From contig JACMPM010000038.1 of the NCBI GenBank assembly GCA_014377485.1, positions 1-48,651 of the forward strand: a DNA stretch of 48,651 nt. Reading direction: 5' to 3'. The stretch is from Bacteriovorax sp. (GTDB taxonomy: Bacteria > Bdellovibrionota > Bacteriovoracia > Bacteriovoracales > Bacteriovoracaceae). Within the stretch, counting starts at the first letter, position 1. Every line of letters begins with the position of its first letter. The notes under the pieces were generated by a model. That model searched no databases, had not been told where the DNA came from, and was given only the letters and a program-made list of their open reading frames with translations. Positions 24,726 to 32,176 of the stretch are shown in pieces. The position numbers were made by a program, and so were the translations under genes.

Positions 24726-26402
24726 ATGATTCGAGTCGCCGTTTTCCTCCTAATATCTTTTAGCCAGATCGTCTTGGCCGGAGTAAATCCGCTCACGCTT
24801 TCCGTAACAGCTAGCAGAGGATTGGAAGAACCGAAAAAAGATGTTGAATTTATCAGTACTGAGCTCAAAGAAAAATTAAAAAATCCTCAAGAAACCATGC
24901 GTACTTTTATACAGGCGATGGATAGAGTAAAAAGTGGATCGACTAGTTCATTTAATGAAGCGATTGCGACTCTCGATCTCTCTCAGATAGATCCAAACGC
25001 AAGACAAGTCACTGGCAAAATTACGGCCGAGCGTTTAATCAATACCCTTGACCGTATCGCAAAAATAAACTTAACACATATCTCAACTTCTGAAAACGGC
25101 CCAAAGTGGTTTTTTAGAAAACAAACAGTGACAATAGGGGATAATGTTTACGATGTAGAAATCGCAATCGCAAAAAGCCCTGAAGGAATTTGGAAATTCT
25201 CGCCAGAAACAGTGTCTTCAATAGAAAATTTTTATTCTTCTGTGGCCCGTTTAAAAGTAGTTGAAGGCGTAACAGAATACCGCAATTGGCGATCACGTTT
25301 TAAAGAGCGTATGCCCGCGTGGACTTCTGAAGAATTCTTTATTTTAAAAAAAGGACAATGGCTGGGGCTGATTGTTTTAGTGTTTGGTTCTTTAGCAATA
25401 TTTGCCCTAACACGTTTTCTGTCTACATTTTATTTGCGCTATAAAGTTAATCATAAATCGCTGGACTTCAATGAAGATGATCAATATAAATCCACGATGC
25501 CTTTTGGTTGCCTGGCCTTTTCAATCTCATGGCTAATTGGAATACGTTTTTTAGAGTTTGATCTAGAGATGCTCGAAATTTTTATCCGCGCTTCCTATAT
25601 TATGACAGCAGTGTTCTCAGTCTGGTCGGCGCTTAAGTTGGTAGATTATGTAAGTTTGCACTTTGAAAAAATAGCAGCGGGCACAGCAAACAAATTTGAT
25701 GATGTTTTGATTCCTATGCTTAAAAAAACCACTAAAGTATTTGTGGTTGCTTTCGGTGCAATCCTTGTTGCTCACAGTTTAACTTTTGATGTCGCCAGCA
25801 TTTTGGCAGGACTTGGGATTGGTGGGGTAGCCGTTGCCCTCGCTGCAAAAGATACAATTTCAAATTTATTTGGATCAGTCACAGTCATTATTGATCGACC
25901 ATTTCAAATCGGAGATTATGTTTCACTAGAAAAAAATATCGAAGGAACGGTAGAGCAAGTTGGATTCAGAAGTACAAGACTTAGAACGCCCTATAATTCT
26001 CTCGTTACTCTTCCCAATAGCGTGCTCGCTAATATGGCAATTGATAATTATGGAATGAGAAGAGTTCGTCGTTATAAAACTTTCTTGCATATTGAGTACG
26101 CAACTCCGCTTCCAAAAATTGAAGAATACTGCGAACGAATTCGATACCACATTCAACTCAATCCAATTATTCAAAAAGATAATGCCGTCGTAACACTTTT
26201 TGAAATGAACACCAGTTCTCTTGATATCATGCTTACTGTTTTTTTTGTAACGGACAATTACCAAACCGAATTGGCCGAACGGCATAAATTTATCTATGAA
26301 ATTTTAAAAATTGCAGAGCAAATTGAAGTGAAGTTTGCTTATCCTACTCAGACTATTTTTTTAGAAAAAACGAAAAGTACTGAAATGGATAAAATCCTTT
26401 AA
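24726..26402 (+). CDS. MscS-family mechanosensitive channel with periplasmic N-terminal domain
   Basis: 558 residues from ATG 24726 (AGGTG upstream); the longer frame from 24606 would hide the signal peptide. Signal peptide to about residue 19, then an approximately 190-residue extracytoplasmic domain, three to four membrane segments (residues 215-370), and the pore helix GLGIGGVAVALAAKDTISN followed by the beta domain FQIGDYVSLEKNIEGTVEQVG, all typical of MscS. Such channels open on membrane tension and release solutes in osmotic downshift. Larger than E. coli MscS (286 residues) and more like YnaI/MscM-type members. Confidence 0.9.
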   Translation: MIRVAVFLLISFSQIVLAGVNPLTLSVTASRGLEEPKKDVEFISTELKEKLKNPQETMRTFIQAMDRVKSGSTSSFNEAIATLDLSQIDPNARQVTGKITAERLINTLDRIAKINLTHISTSENGPKWFFRKQTVTIGDNVYDVEIAIAKSPEGIWKFSPETVSSIENFYSSVARLKVVEGVTEYRNWRSRFKERMPAWTSEEFFILKKGQWLGLIVLVFGSLAIFALTRFLSTFYLRYKVNHKSLDFNEDDQYKSTMPFGCLAFSISWLIGIRFLEFDLEMLEIFIRASYIMTAVFSVWSALKLVDYVSLHFEKIAAGTANKFDDVLIPMLKKTTKVFVVAFGAILVAHSLTFDVASILAGLGIGGVAVALAAKDTISNLFGSVTVIIDRPFQIGDYVSLEKNIEGTVEQVGFRSTRLRTPYNSLVTLPNSVLANMAIDNYGMRRVRRYKTFLHIEYATPLPKIEEYCERIRYHIQLNPIIQKDNAVVTLFEMNTSSLDIMLTVFFVTDNYQTELAERHKFIYEILKIAEQIEVKFAYPTQTIFLEKTKSTEMDKIL

Positions 26403-26503
26403 AAGTTGGCATCCTGGCAGCAATAAAAAATCTATACACACTCGCTAATTGCCTGATTTTTTTAGATGCCATGTGAATCTTTTTGTATTAGAGGATTCTC
26501 TCA

Positions 26504-26549
26504 TATAATCGGGGCATCGCTCTCTTCTAAATAAACCATCCCAGAAGAG
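26504..26549 (+). promoter_or_regulatory. Promoter -10 and leader stem-loop for the small membrane protein
   Basis: A perfect TATAAT (26504-26509), with only a T-rich -35 region, is followed by a leader in which CTCTTCT (26522-26528) pairs with AGAAGAG (26543-26549). The stem ends 7 nt before the AGGAG ribosome site, so it could influence translation. Confidence 0.4.
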
Positions 26550-26569
26550 CAACGATAGGAGTGAAGTCT

Positions 26570-26827
26570 ATGCATATGATGACAAAAAATTCTACTAACA
26601 GCGAGACACCAAATCAGTATTCTTTTTGGAGTTATTGTTTCGCACTTGTTTCGGTTTTTGCCTTAGCTGATGTTATTAGTGGAGGTTTAGTCAGAGAGTC
26701 TTTAGTGCTACATAAAGTTGAATATGTTGTAACCCTTTTTGCTATGATTGCGACAGTTGGAGTTTATGCCTCAGATGGAACCCCAGGTGCACGTTTCATT
26801 CGCTCCTATTCCCGTCACAAATTATGA
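26570..26827 (+). CDS. Small membrane protein, unknown function
   Basis: 85 residues from ATG 26570; AGGAG at 26557-26561 fits it with 8 nt, while the in-frame GTG 26561 overlaps that site. Two hydrophobic segments (about residues 20-40 and 50-68, YVVTLFAMIATVGVYAS) separated by a polar turn containing Glu and Lys, with a basic C-terminus (ARFIRSYSRHKL) probably in the cytoplasm. No family recognised. Monocistronic with own promoter and strong terminator, so likely expressed. Confidence 0.65.
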   Translation: MHMMTKNSTNSETPNQYSFWSYCFALVSVFALADVISGGLVRESLVLHKVEYVVTLFAMIATVGVYASDGTPGARFIRSYSRHKL

Positions 26828-26856
26828 AGTAGTTTATTTAGAAAATCGACGATGAT

Positions 26857-26891
26857 AAAAAAAAAGGGCCTTGTGGAAGGCCCTTTTTTTT
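26857..26891. terminator. Bidirectional rho-independent terminator
   Basis: Nine A, then GGGCCTT, loop GTGG, AAGGCCC, then eight T. The A and T runs make it symmetric. It ends the small membrane protein gene and also lies right after the CAP pseudogene on the other strand. Confidence 0.92.
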
Positions 26892-26892
26892 A

Positions 26893-27119
26893 TTCCCACG
26901 ATGACGCACTGAAAAAGTTCTCCCATTAGGTTAAGTATGATCGAAATAATTTTTATCAATCATGTCCTGAGCATGCCATCGAGTGGACTCGATGAAGGTA
27001 TTGGAATTGGAGAAATGTTTTTCTATATTTGGAACTTCTGCAGAGACATCAGTTTTTGTAGCAAGATCACACTAGGATAATAAAGTTAAAACGAGACCGA
27101 GCAAAAATATTGCTTTCAT
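26893..27119 (-). pseudogene. CAP-domain (SCP-like) lipoprotein pseudogene, two in-frame stops and 3' truncation
   Basis: From ATG 27119 the frame gives a signal peptide MKAIFLLGLVLTLLS, then a TAG exactly before the Cys expected in a lipobox, then CDLATKTDVSAEVPN, a CAP-like core STRWHAQDMIDKNYFDHT, a TAA, and PNGRTFSVRHRG before the terminator. Intact bacterial CAP proteins read HAxDMxxxNYFxHTSPDG here, so both stops replace single codons in an otherwise readable gene (TAG for a small residue, TAA for Ser). The domain should continue for another 70 or more residues, which are missing. No good ribosome site remains. Decayed secreted/lipoprotein gene. Confidence 0.75.
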
Positions 27120-27224
27120 ATAGAAAAGATTAGCTCGAAGAAATAGAGATTACTAGTTCAGCACAGCTCAGCTATTTTTTTAAAAATAGTCAGAGACAAA
27201 AAGTCTCCGTCTATCTATTAATTT

Positions 27225-28283
27225 TTATCGTTTTTTTATATGGCCCATTGTCGCTAAACTTGCGGAAGTCATTTTGTAAAGAAGTCTCATTCCGACATTG
27301 GCATCCCATTCATTAAACTTATCTTTTGGATTAGGAGCGACTTCAACCAAATCAAATCCCACTAGCTTTTTACCACTAGCTACAAGTTCATTAATTATTA
27401 GCATTACTTCTTGATAATCAAGGCCCCCAGGCACAGGAGTTCCTGTGTTAGGGCAAAAGCGTGGATCTAGTCCGTCTATATCAAATGAAATATATACATG
27501 CTCAGGCAAGTGAGAAACGATTTCGCGGGCGATCTTTTGAAAACTCTCTCCACTCATTTTTCTTCTAGCGAGAGTCTGATCAAAATACATTTCAACTTTT
27601 GTATTATCGCGTGTGTAAATAAATTCTTGCTCACAGAAATCGCGAATTCCGACCTGAACTAATTTAGAAATTCCGGGAATTTTTTCCATCACGTTATGCA
27701 TGATTGAAGCGTGAGAGTTTTCAAACCCCATATAAGCAATACGAGTGTCAGAGTGAGCATCGAAATGCAAAACTCCCAACTTGGGATATTTTTCAGCGTA
27801 TGCTTTAATGGCTCCAAAAGGAGTGGCGTGATCTCCACCTACGACGACGGCGATTTTATTTTTATCAAGAATAGCTTTTGTTTCTTTATAAACTTCAATA
27901 TTCAATTCTTCACAAATCTGATTCACGCGCACGAGATTTTTTTGAAGAACTTTATTTTTTTTCATTGTTTCATCATCAGCATCAATGATTTTTTTGGCAA
28001 GCAGACGCCCTTCTGAATTTAGTTTTTTGATCTTTGCGCTCTCTTTTTTCATAAAAAGCCCAGCTTGATAGGCGTCAACAAAATCCAGGTCAAAAAAGTC
28101 AATTTGCTCACTGGCACCTAAAATAGCGGCCGGTCCTTTTGAAGTTCCCGCCTGATAAGAGGTAGTGACGTCCCAAGGAACAGGAATATAAACGACTTGT
28201 GCTTCACTTTCTTTAAATGGAAGACCATAGATGCCGTCTTTAGAAGTTGCTTTTGCGTTAGGATCGATAATTGTTTTAGTCAT
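27225..28283 (-). CDS. Agmatinase/arginase-family ureohydrolase
   Basis: 352 residues. Binuclear manganese site visible: GGDH (His152), FDAHSDTR (Asp175, His177, Asp179) and SFDIDGLDP (Asp268, Asp270), plus PNTGTPVPGG. The order fits agmatinase (agmatine to putrescine and urea), but arginase, guanidinobutyrase or guanidine hydrolase are not excluded. A charged insertion of about 60 residues (80-140, rich in Lys/Glu) lengthens it beyond the usual 300. Cytoplasmic. Monocistronic, divergent from the SIMPL gene. Confidence 0.87.
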   Translation of the reverse strand: MTKTIIDPNAKATSKDGIYGLPFKESEAQVVYIPVPWDVTTSYQAGTSKGPAAILGASEQIDFFDLDFVDAYQAGLFMKKESAKIKKLNSEGRLLAKKIIDADDETMKKNKVLQKNLVRVNQICEELNIEVYKETKAILDKNKIAVVVGGDHATPFGAIKAYAEKYPKLGVLHFDAHSDTRIAYMGFENSHASIMHNVMEKIPGISKLVQVGIRDFCEQEFIYTRDNTKVEMYFDQTLARRKMSGESFQKIAREIVSHLPEHVYISFDIDGLDPRFCPNTGTPVPGGLDYQEVMLIINELVASGKKLVGFDLVEVAPNPKDKFNEWDANVGMRLLYKMTSASLATMGHIKKR

Positions 28284-28374
28284 AAAATTCTCTTTTCTTT
28301 TAGGTTTACTTTTAAGGGCCAGTTCTACAAAATTTTACCCAACAGTATCATATTGTGAAGGATAGGTCATACCC

Positions 28375-29085
28375 ATGAAAATCATTATTTGTCTTTTTTT
28401 ACTTTTAACGACTAACGCGTTTGCTGATCATATCCGATTAATTAACGTAGTAGGCGAAGCTTCAAAATCATATGAACCTGATATTGCAAAAATCAATTTA
28501 AGTATTTGGGGGAAAGGGGAAAATGCCAAGACTGCTCAAAGTTTAAATCAAGGACAGTATGAACAATTGAAAAAAACATTGGATGACCACAAGGTCTTGC
28601 CCCCTGATATCCAAACGATTGGTTACGAATTAAACCCTGACTATCTTTATGATAATAAAACTTCAACAAATAAAATTGTTGGCTATATAGCCACACAAAC
28701 TATTCGAGTTACAATAAAGAAAGTTAAAACGGTTGGGAAATTTCTGGATGATCTCATTATTGATTTTAAAAATTTAAAAGCTGGAACGAATGTTCAATCT
28801 ATTTCTTGGGATTTAGAAAAAAGAGATGAGATTGAGAAAACACTTTTAATTGAAGCAGTGTCTTTGGCGGAAGAGCAGGCTCAAGTGCTGGCAAAGGCAG
28901 CCCATGTAAAAGTTAAAAACCTATATCAATTAACTCCCCAAGGAAGCGCTTCTCCTATCCCTATGTACCAAAATGAGGGAATGATGCTCAAAAGCGCTGG
29001 AGGCGCTCGTGCCCAGTCCACGGCCTTATTTACAGGCGAGGTTAAAGTCAAAGCTGAAGTCGTTGCCGCCTATGAAATAGAGTAA
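28375..29085 (+). CDS. SIMPL-domain (DUF541) periplasmic protein
   Basis: 236 residues, signal peptide ending at TNAFA-DH (about residue 18). The mature protein matches the SIMPL/DUF541 family: INVVGEASKSYEPDIAKINL at the start, the QTIGYELNPDY segment, and AEEQAQVLAKAAHVKVKNL before the C-terminal beta strand with VKVKAEVVAAYEIE. Family members include E. coli YggE (oxidative-stress linked) and BP26. Function unproven. A similar exported protein gene follows after 50 nt. Confidence 0.85.
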   Translation: MKIIICLFLLLTTNAFADHIRLINVVGEASKSYEPDIAKINLSIWGKGENAKTAQSLNQGQYEQLKKTLDDHKVLPPDIQTIGYELNPDYLYDNKTSTNKIVGYIATQTIRVTIKKVKTVGKFLDDLIIDFKNLKAGTNVQSISWDLEKRDEIEKTLLIEAVSLAEEQAQVLAKAAHVKVKNLYQLTPQGSASPIPMYQNEGMMLKSAGGARAQSTALFTGEVKVKAEVVAAYEIE

Positions 29086-29135
29086 ATTCTACAGAGTTTA
29101 TTGAACCTGACAGAAAAGACGCTTATTCTTCTCCT

Positions 29136-29807
29136 ATGAAAAGTTTCATTTTATTTTTTTCAGCTCTTTGCTGCACAACTAGTTTTAGTGCAGACTTAAC
29201 ATTAGTTGCCAGTTATCAGGCATGTCTAACTTCACTTCGCGAAGATGGCAATGTAATGATTTCAGAAATAGAAAATGCGGGCCTGGTTGTTTATCAAAAA
29301 AAATCACTTTATGATCGAGATTTATTTCTTATAAATGATAAAAAACTATTTTCATGTGGGGAACTCTCAGTACAGAGTGCAAGTTCCACAGTCGATGTTT
29401 TAAATTACGATATTATTTTAAAAGTAGATGCGAAACAATTCCCATTATTTGTTGAGATTCCAACAGAGCTTACTTTTGGTGCAGAAGATGTCATTTTTCG
29501 CGAATCGAGTAATTCAAATCCAAAAGAAAATTTAAATTGTGTTGAAATAAATTCTGAAAAAATTAATTCGGCATTCGTGGAAACAGTGGGCATTCGATTA
29601 AAAGGTTTTCCAATTCAGTTTAAAGAGAGTGCTGAAAATAAAAAAAGTCAGGAAAGAAGTAAAATCTGGGGACCAGACTGGAAAGCTAAACCAGCAATTG
29701 ACCAGGAGAGAAATGGCTATCTCCGAGTCATCAAAAAATGTGCAAATGTATCTGCATTAAGTGAAACAAGAATAAAAATACAAAACGAATTAATGTCTAT
29801 TAAGTGA
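29136..29807 (+). CDS. Exported protein of unknown function
   Basis: 223 residues with signal peptide (about residues 1-19, ending TTSFSA). Mature part has four cysteines (YQACLTSL, KLFSCGE, LNCVEIN, IKKCANV), beta-rich composition and a polar KKSQERSKIW segment. No recognised domain. It lies 50 nt after the SIMPL gene and may share its transcript. Ends 3 nt from the convergent Rieske gene. Confidence 0.65.
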   Translation: MKSFILFFSALCCTTSFSADLTLVASYQACLTSLREDGNVMISEIENAGLVVYQKKSLYDRDLFLINDKKLFSCGELSVQSASSTVDVLNYDIILKVDAKQFPLFVEIPTELTFGAEDVIFRESSNSNPKENLNCVEINSEKINSAFVETVGIRLKGFPIQFKESAENKKSQERSKIWGPDWKAKPAIDQERNGYLRVIKKCANVSALSETRIKIQNELMSIK

Positions 29808-29810
29808 AAA

Positions 29811-30899
29811 CTATTTTTGCTGAGCTTTCATCATCTGATGATAATAACGATGAAACATTACTAATCCATCTTCATAAGGTGCCTGATAGGGTCCCTGTTC
29901 CTCTCGAGCTTCTTCATACAAGATTTTTCTTCCCGCGGCCAAACGCTCACACATTTCTGCATCTTCATCGGCCGTTTCAATATAGGCTGCTTCGGCTGCG
30001 TCTCTTAGCTCCGGATGATTATCAATAACATCTTGGTGGTGGAAAAAATCAATGTGATTTACGCACGTATCTGGTCCTGTAGGGTGAACTGTACTGATGG
30101 CCATAAAGAGGGGATACCATTCAATCATAACATTTGGGTAATACATGATTAGAATACCGCCGAATTTAGGCAAAGTGATAGGATAGTATTCTAAAAACTT
30201 TTTAATCCATTGTTGGTATTTTGGAGTCGTTTTGTGACTTTCTAAAAAAGCTCTGTCTTTAAGTTTAAAAATTTGACTAGTGTAGTGTTCGTGATCAATC
30301 CAGCTAATGCTTTTAAGATCAACAAAGCCGGCAAATCCTGGATGAACAAATGGAACATGATAATCTTCGGCAAAGCCGTCAATATAATTTTTCCAATTGA
30401 AATTGAGCTTATCGGTAAATGTCTTGGTGTAGACCATCTTGTCGATATTCATTTCTCCAATCATTGCAAAATTCTTTAGCTCTTCAGTAAAGCTACGTTT
30501 GCCGGTGAAAAGAAGATTGTGCCAATTTTCAAAAGGAGCGTGCTCTAGAGGATAGTCTTCTTTTGTGCCATTAAAAAGCGGAGTATTAGTGCAAGCCCCG
30601 TTGCCGTCATAACTCCAGCAGTGAAGCGGACAAGTGATGGTTTGAGCGTTTCCAGATCCTGTAATCATTTTAGCTTGGCGGTGAGAGCAAACATTTTCGA
30701 TAAGATTAATTTTCCCGTCTTTTTTTGTTAAAATTTTTGCATCGTTCAATCTTTCGACTACACGGTAGTCGCCATCATTCTTAAGCATTGTAGCTGCGCC
30801 AATATAGTTAGAATTATTTTTAAAAAAGCATTCCATCTCTTTGGCATAAACGTCTTTATCGAAATAATTGGCAATAGGTATGCCACTTGTCAGTTTCAT
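29811..30899 (-). CDS. Rieske-type aromatic-ring/choline oxygenase alpha subunit-like protein
   Basis: 362 residues from ATG 30899, which overlaps the hydrolase stop as ATGA and has GAGGG upstream. Rieske [2Fe-2S] ligands: C71-S-H73 and C90-P-L-H93 (TCPLHCW). The catalytic domain contains NYIDGFAEDYHVPFVHPG, giving the mononuclear-iron histidines preceded by Asp. The length and FAEDYHVPFVHPGF motif resemble ring-hydroxylating or choline/carnitine-type oxygenases. No reductase or ferredoxin gene is adjacent. Substrate unknown; coupling to a hydrolase suggests that the two act on related compounds (inference). Confidence 0.87.
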   Translation of the reverse strand: MKLTSGIPIANYFDKDVYAKEMECFFKNNSNYIGAATMLKNDGDYRVVERLNDAKILTKKDGKINLIENVCSHRQAKMITGSGNAQTITCPLHCWSYDGNGACTNTPLFNGTKEDYPLEHAPFENWHNLLFTGKRSFTEELKNFAMIGEMNIDKMVYTKTFTDKLNFNWKNYIDGFAEDYHVPFVHPGFAGFVDLKSISWIDHEHYTSQIFKLKDRAFLESHKTTPKYQQWIKKFLEYYPITLPKFGGILIMYYPNVMIEWYPLFMAISTVHPTGPDTCVNHIDFFHHQDVIDNHPELRDAAEAAYIETADEDAEMCERLAAGRKILYEEAREEQGPYQAPYEDGLVMFHRYYHQMMKAQQK

Positions 30900-31687
30900 A
30901 CGGCCCTCAGTGTTTGGGTCTGCTCTTTGCAAAAAGTACAAACTGTTTTTGCCACTAATTCTTTTTCACGGTCAATTGTCGCAAGATGATATGAGTCGTG
31001 AAGTATGAGGTTATCAAAAGTAGAAGTGGTTATATTATTCTTCATAAATTCGACGCTCTTTACGCTTGAAACATCATCTTCCAGAGGATGTATTGCAAAA
31101 ACTGGAGATGCGATTTTATGTAGGTTTGCTCTGACAAATTTATTTAACAAATGCATTTGCCAAAAACTTCTGAAAGGAATTTTTGAATAATGAGTTGTTG
31201 ATGAATCGCTCATTTTTGAAGCAACCCATCTTCTAATTCTTTCATCTTTAATTCCGTAAGGCTCACCTTCAGGTAAATTATAAGTATAGTAAAAAGGTGT
31301 ATAACGAAAAAAAGTCATGAAACGACCGAGGTAGGGAAGACTCCAACCATCGTAGAAAAGTGTTGTAGAAATTGGAGTGATTGCACGAACTTTATCGCCG
31401 TATTTAATTCCTAAATAAAGGCAAAGAACAGCTCCTAAGCATAAACCAGATACGGACACAGATTCATATTCACTTGATAAGCGCTCAAAGTTTTGTGAGG
31501 CCGCATCAGCAAAGACTTCCCATTTTATATATTTCAAATCACTAAAATGAGTTCCGTGACCCGGGAGCAATGGGACTTCGACATGGAACCCATCTTCTTC
31601 CAATCTCTTTTTTAAGTAACTCATTTCCGCCAGTCCGCCACCTAAACCATGAAGGAGAAGAACAGCATGACGTTTCTTTGAATTGAT
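30896..31687 (-). CDS. Alpha/beta hydrolase with Cys nucleophile (carboxylesterase-like), possible ATC start
   Basis: 263 residues from ATC 31687; the frame is open to TTG 31750. Fold motifs: oxyanion HGLGGG, nucleophile elbow GLCLGA with Cys in place of Ser (Cys83 from ATC), an acid in LEDDVSS and His in HDSYHLATID. Sequence is like Est30/monoacylglycerol-lipase carboxylesterases, which normally have GxSxG; cysteine nucleophiles are known in dienelactone hydrolases and PHA synthases. Start choice: GGAGGT (31692-31697) lies 4 nt before ATC, the same GGAGGTCCTTAT context as the ATG-started gene at 2530, and the protein then begins just ahead of the first strand. TTG 31750 has no ribosome site. 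Overlaps the Rieske gene by 4 nt. Confidence 0.8.
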   Translation of the reverse strand: MNSKKRHAVLLLHGLGGGLAEMSYLKKRLEEDGFHVEVPLLPGHGTHFSDLKYIKWEVFADAASQNFERLSSEYESVSVSGLCLGAVLCLYLGIKYGDKVRAITPISTTLFYDGWSLPYLGRFMTFFRYTPFYYTYNLPEGEPYGIKDERIRRWVASKMSDSSTTHYSKIPFRSFWQMHLLNKFVRANLHKIASPVFAIHPLEDDVSSVKSVEFMKNNITTSTFDNLILHDSYHLATIDREKELVAKTVCTFCKEQTQTLRAV

Positions 31688-31852
31688 AAGGACCTCCGAG
31701 TGTCCATAGAGTATACAGCAGAACTTTTTGTGAAGAGAAGGATAGACCAATGGTCAGAGGTAATTGTAATGGTGTTGTAATATATATATATAAGCAATTC
31801 ACTCGGAATTAACGTTTTGACGGCAAGATAAAGAGTGGCGTATCTTTATTAA

Positions 31853-32176
31853 ATGAATCCATGGTTAATTTTATTTTTTGCAATTGCTGCTGAAGTTGTT
31901 GGTACAACTTCAATGAAACTCTCTAACGGTTTCACAAAAGCAGGGCCTATTGTATTTGTGCTAATAGGTTATGGTCTGGCACTCGTCTTGCTGGCAAAAT
32001 CAATGAAAGATATTCCGCTTGGAACAGCTTATGCTGTATGGGCGGGGTTTGGAACGATATGTGCTGCCATCGTTGGAAAGTTTTTGTTTCATGAACAAAT
32101 AGGCCTTCCACAATTGCTGGGAATGCTTTTAGTTATTGCAGGAATTGTTATTCTTCATTTATTTCAAGCAAATTAG
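31853..32176 (+). CDS. Small multidrug resistance (SMR) family exporter
   Basis: 107 residues, four transmembrane helices. The essential proton/drug-binding Glu14 lies in AIAAEVVGTTSMKLS, the motif of the EmrE/QacE-type (Qac) subgroup; the W-rich guanidinium (Gdx) pattern is absent. GTAYAVWAGFGTI in helix 3 is also diagnostic. Functions as an inner-membrane antiparallel dimer that exports lipophilic cations. The stop overlaps the convergent histidine kinase by 4 nt. It may or may not be a target of that two-component system. Confidence 0.9.
   Translation: MNPWLILFFAIAAEVVGTTSMKLSNGFTKAGPIVFVLIGYGLALVLLAKSMKDIPLGTAYAVWAGFGTICAAIVGKFLFHEQIGLPQLLGMLLVIAGIVILHLFQAN

Noticed and set aside
25926-26285. 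119-codon minus-strand ORF inside the MscS gene
   Set aside because: It lies wholly opposite the conserved MscS beta domain; its composition follows from that strand.
31778-31792. TATATATATATATA run upstream of the SMR gene
   Set aside because: Simple AT repeat in an AT-rich spacer; too little to call a promoter or origin.
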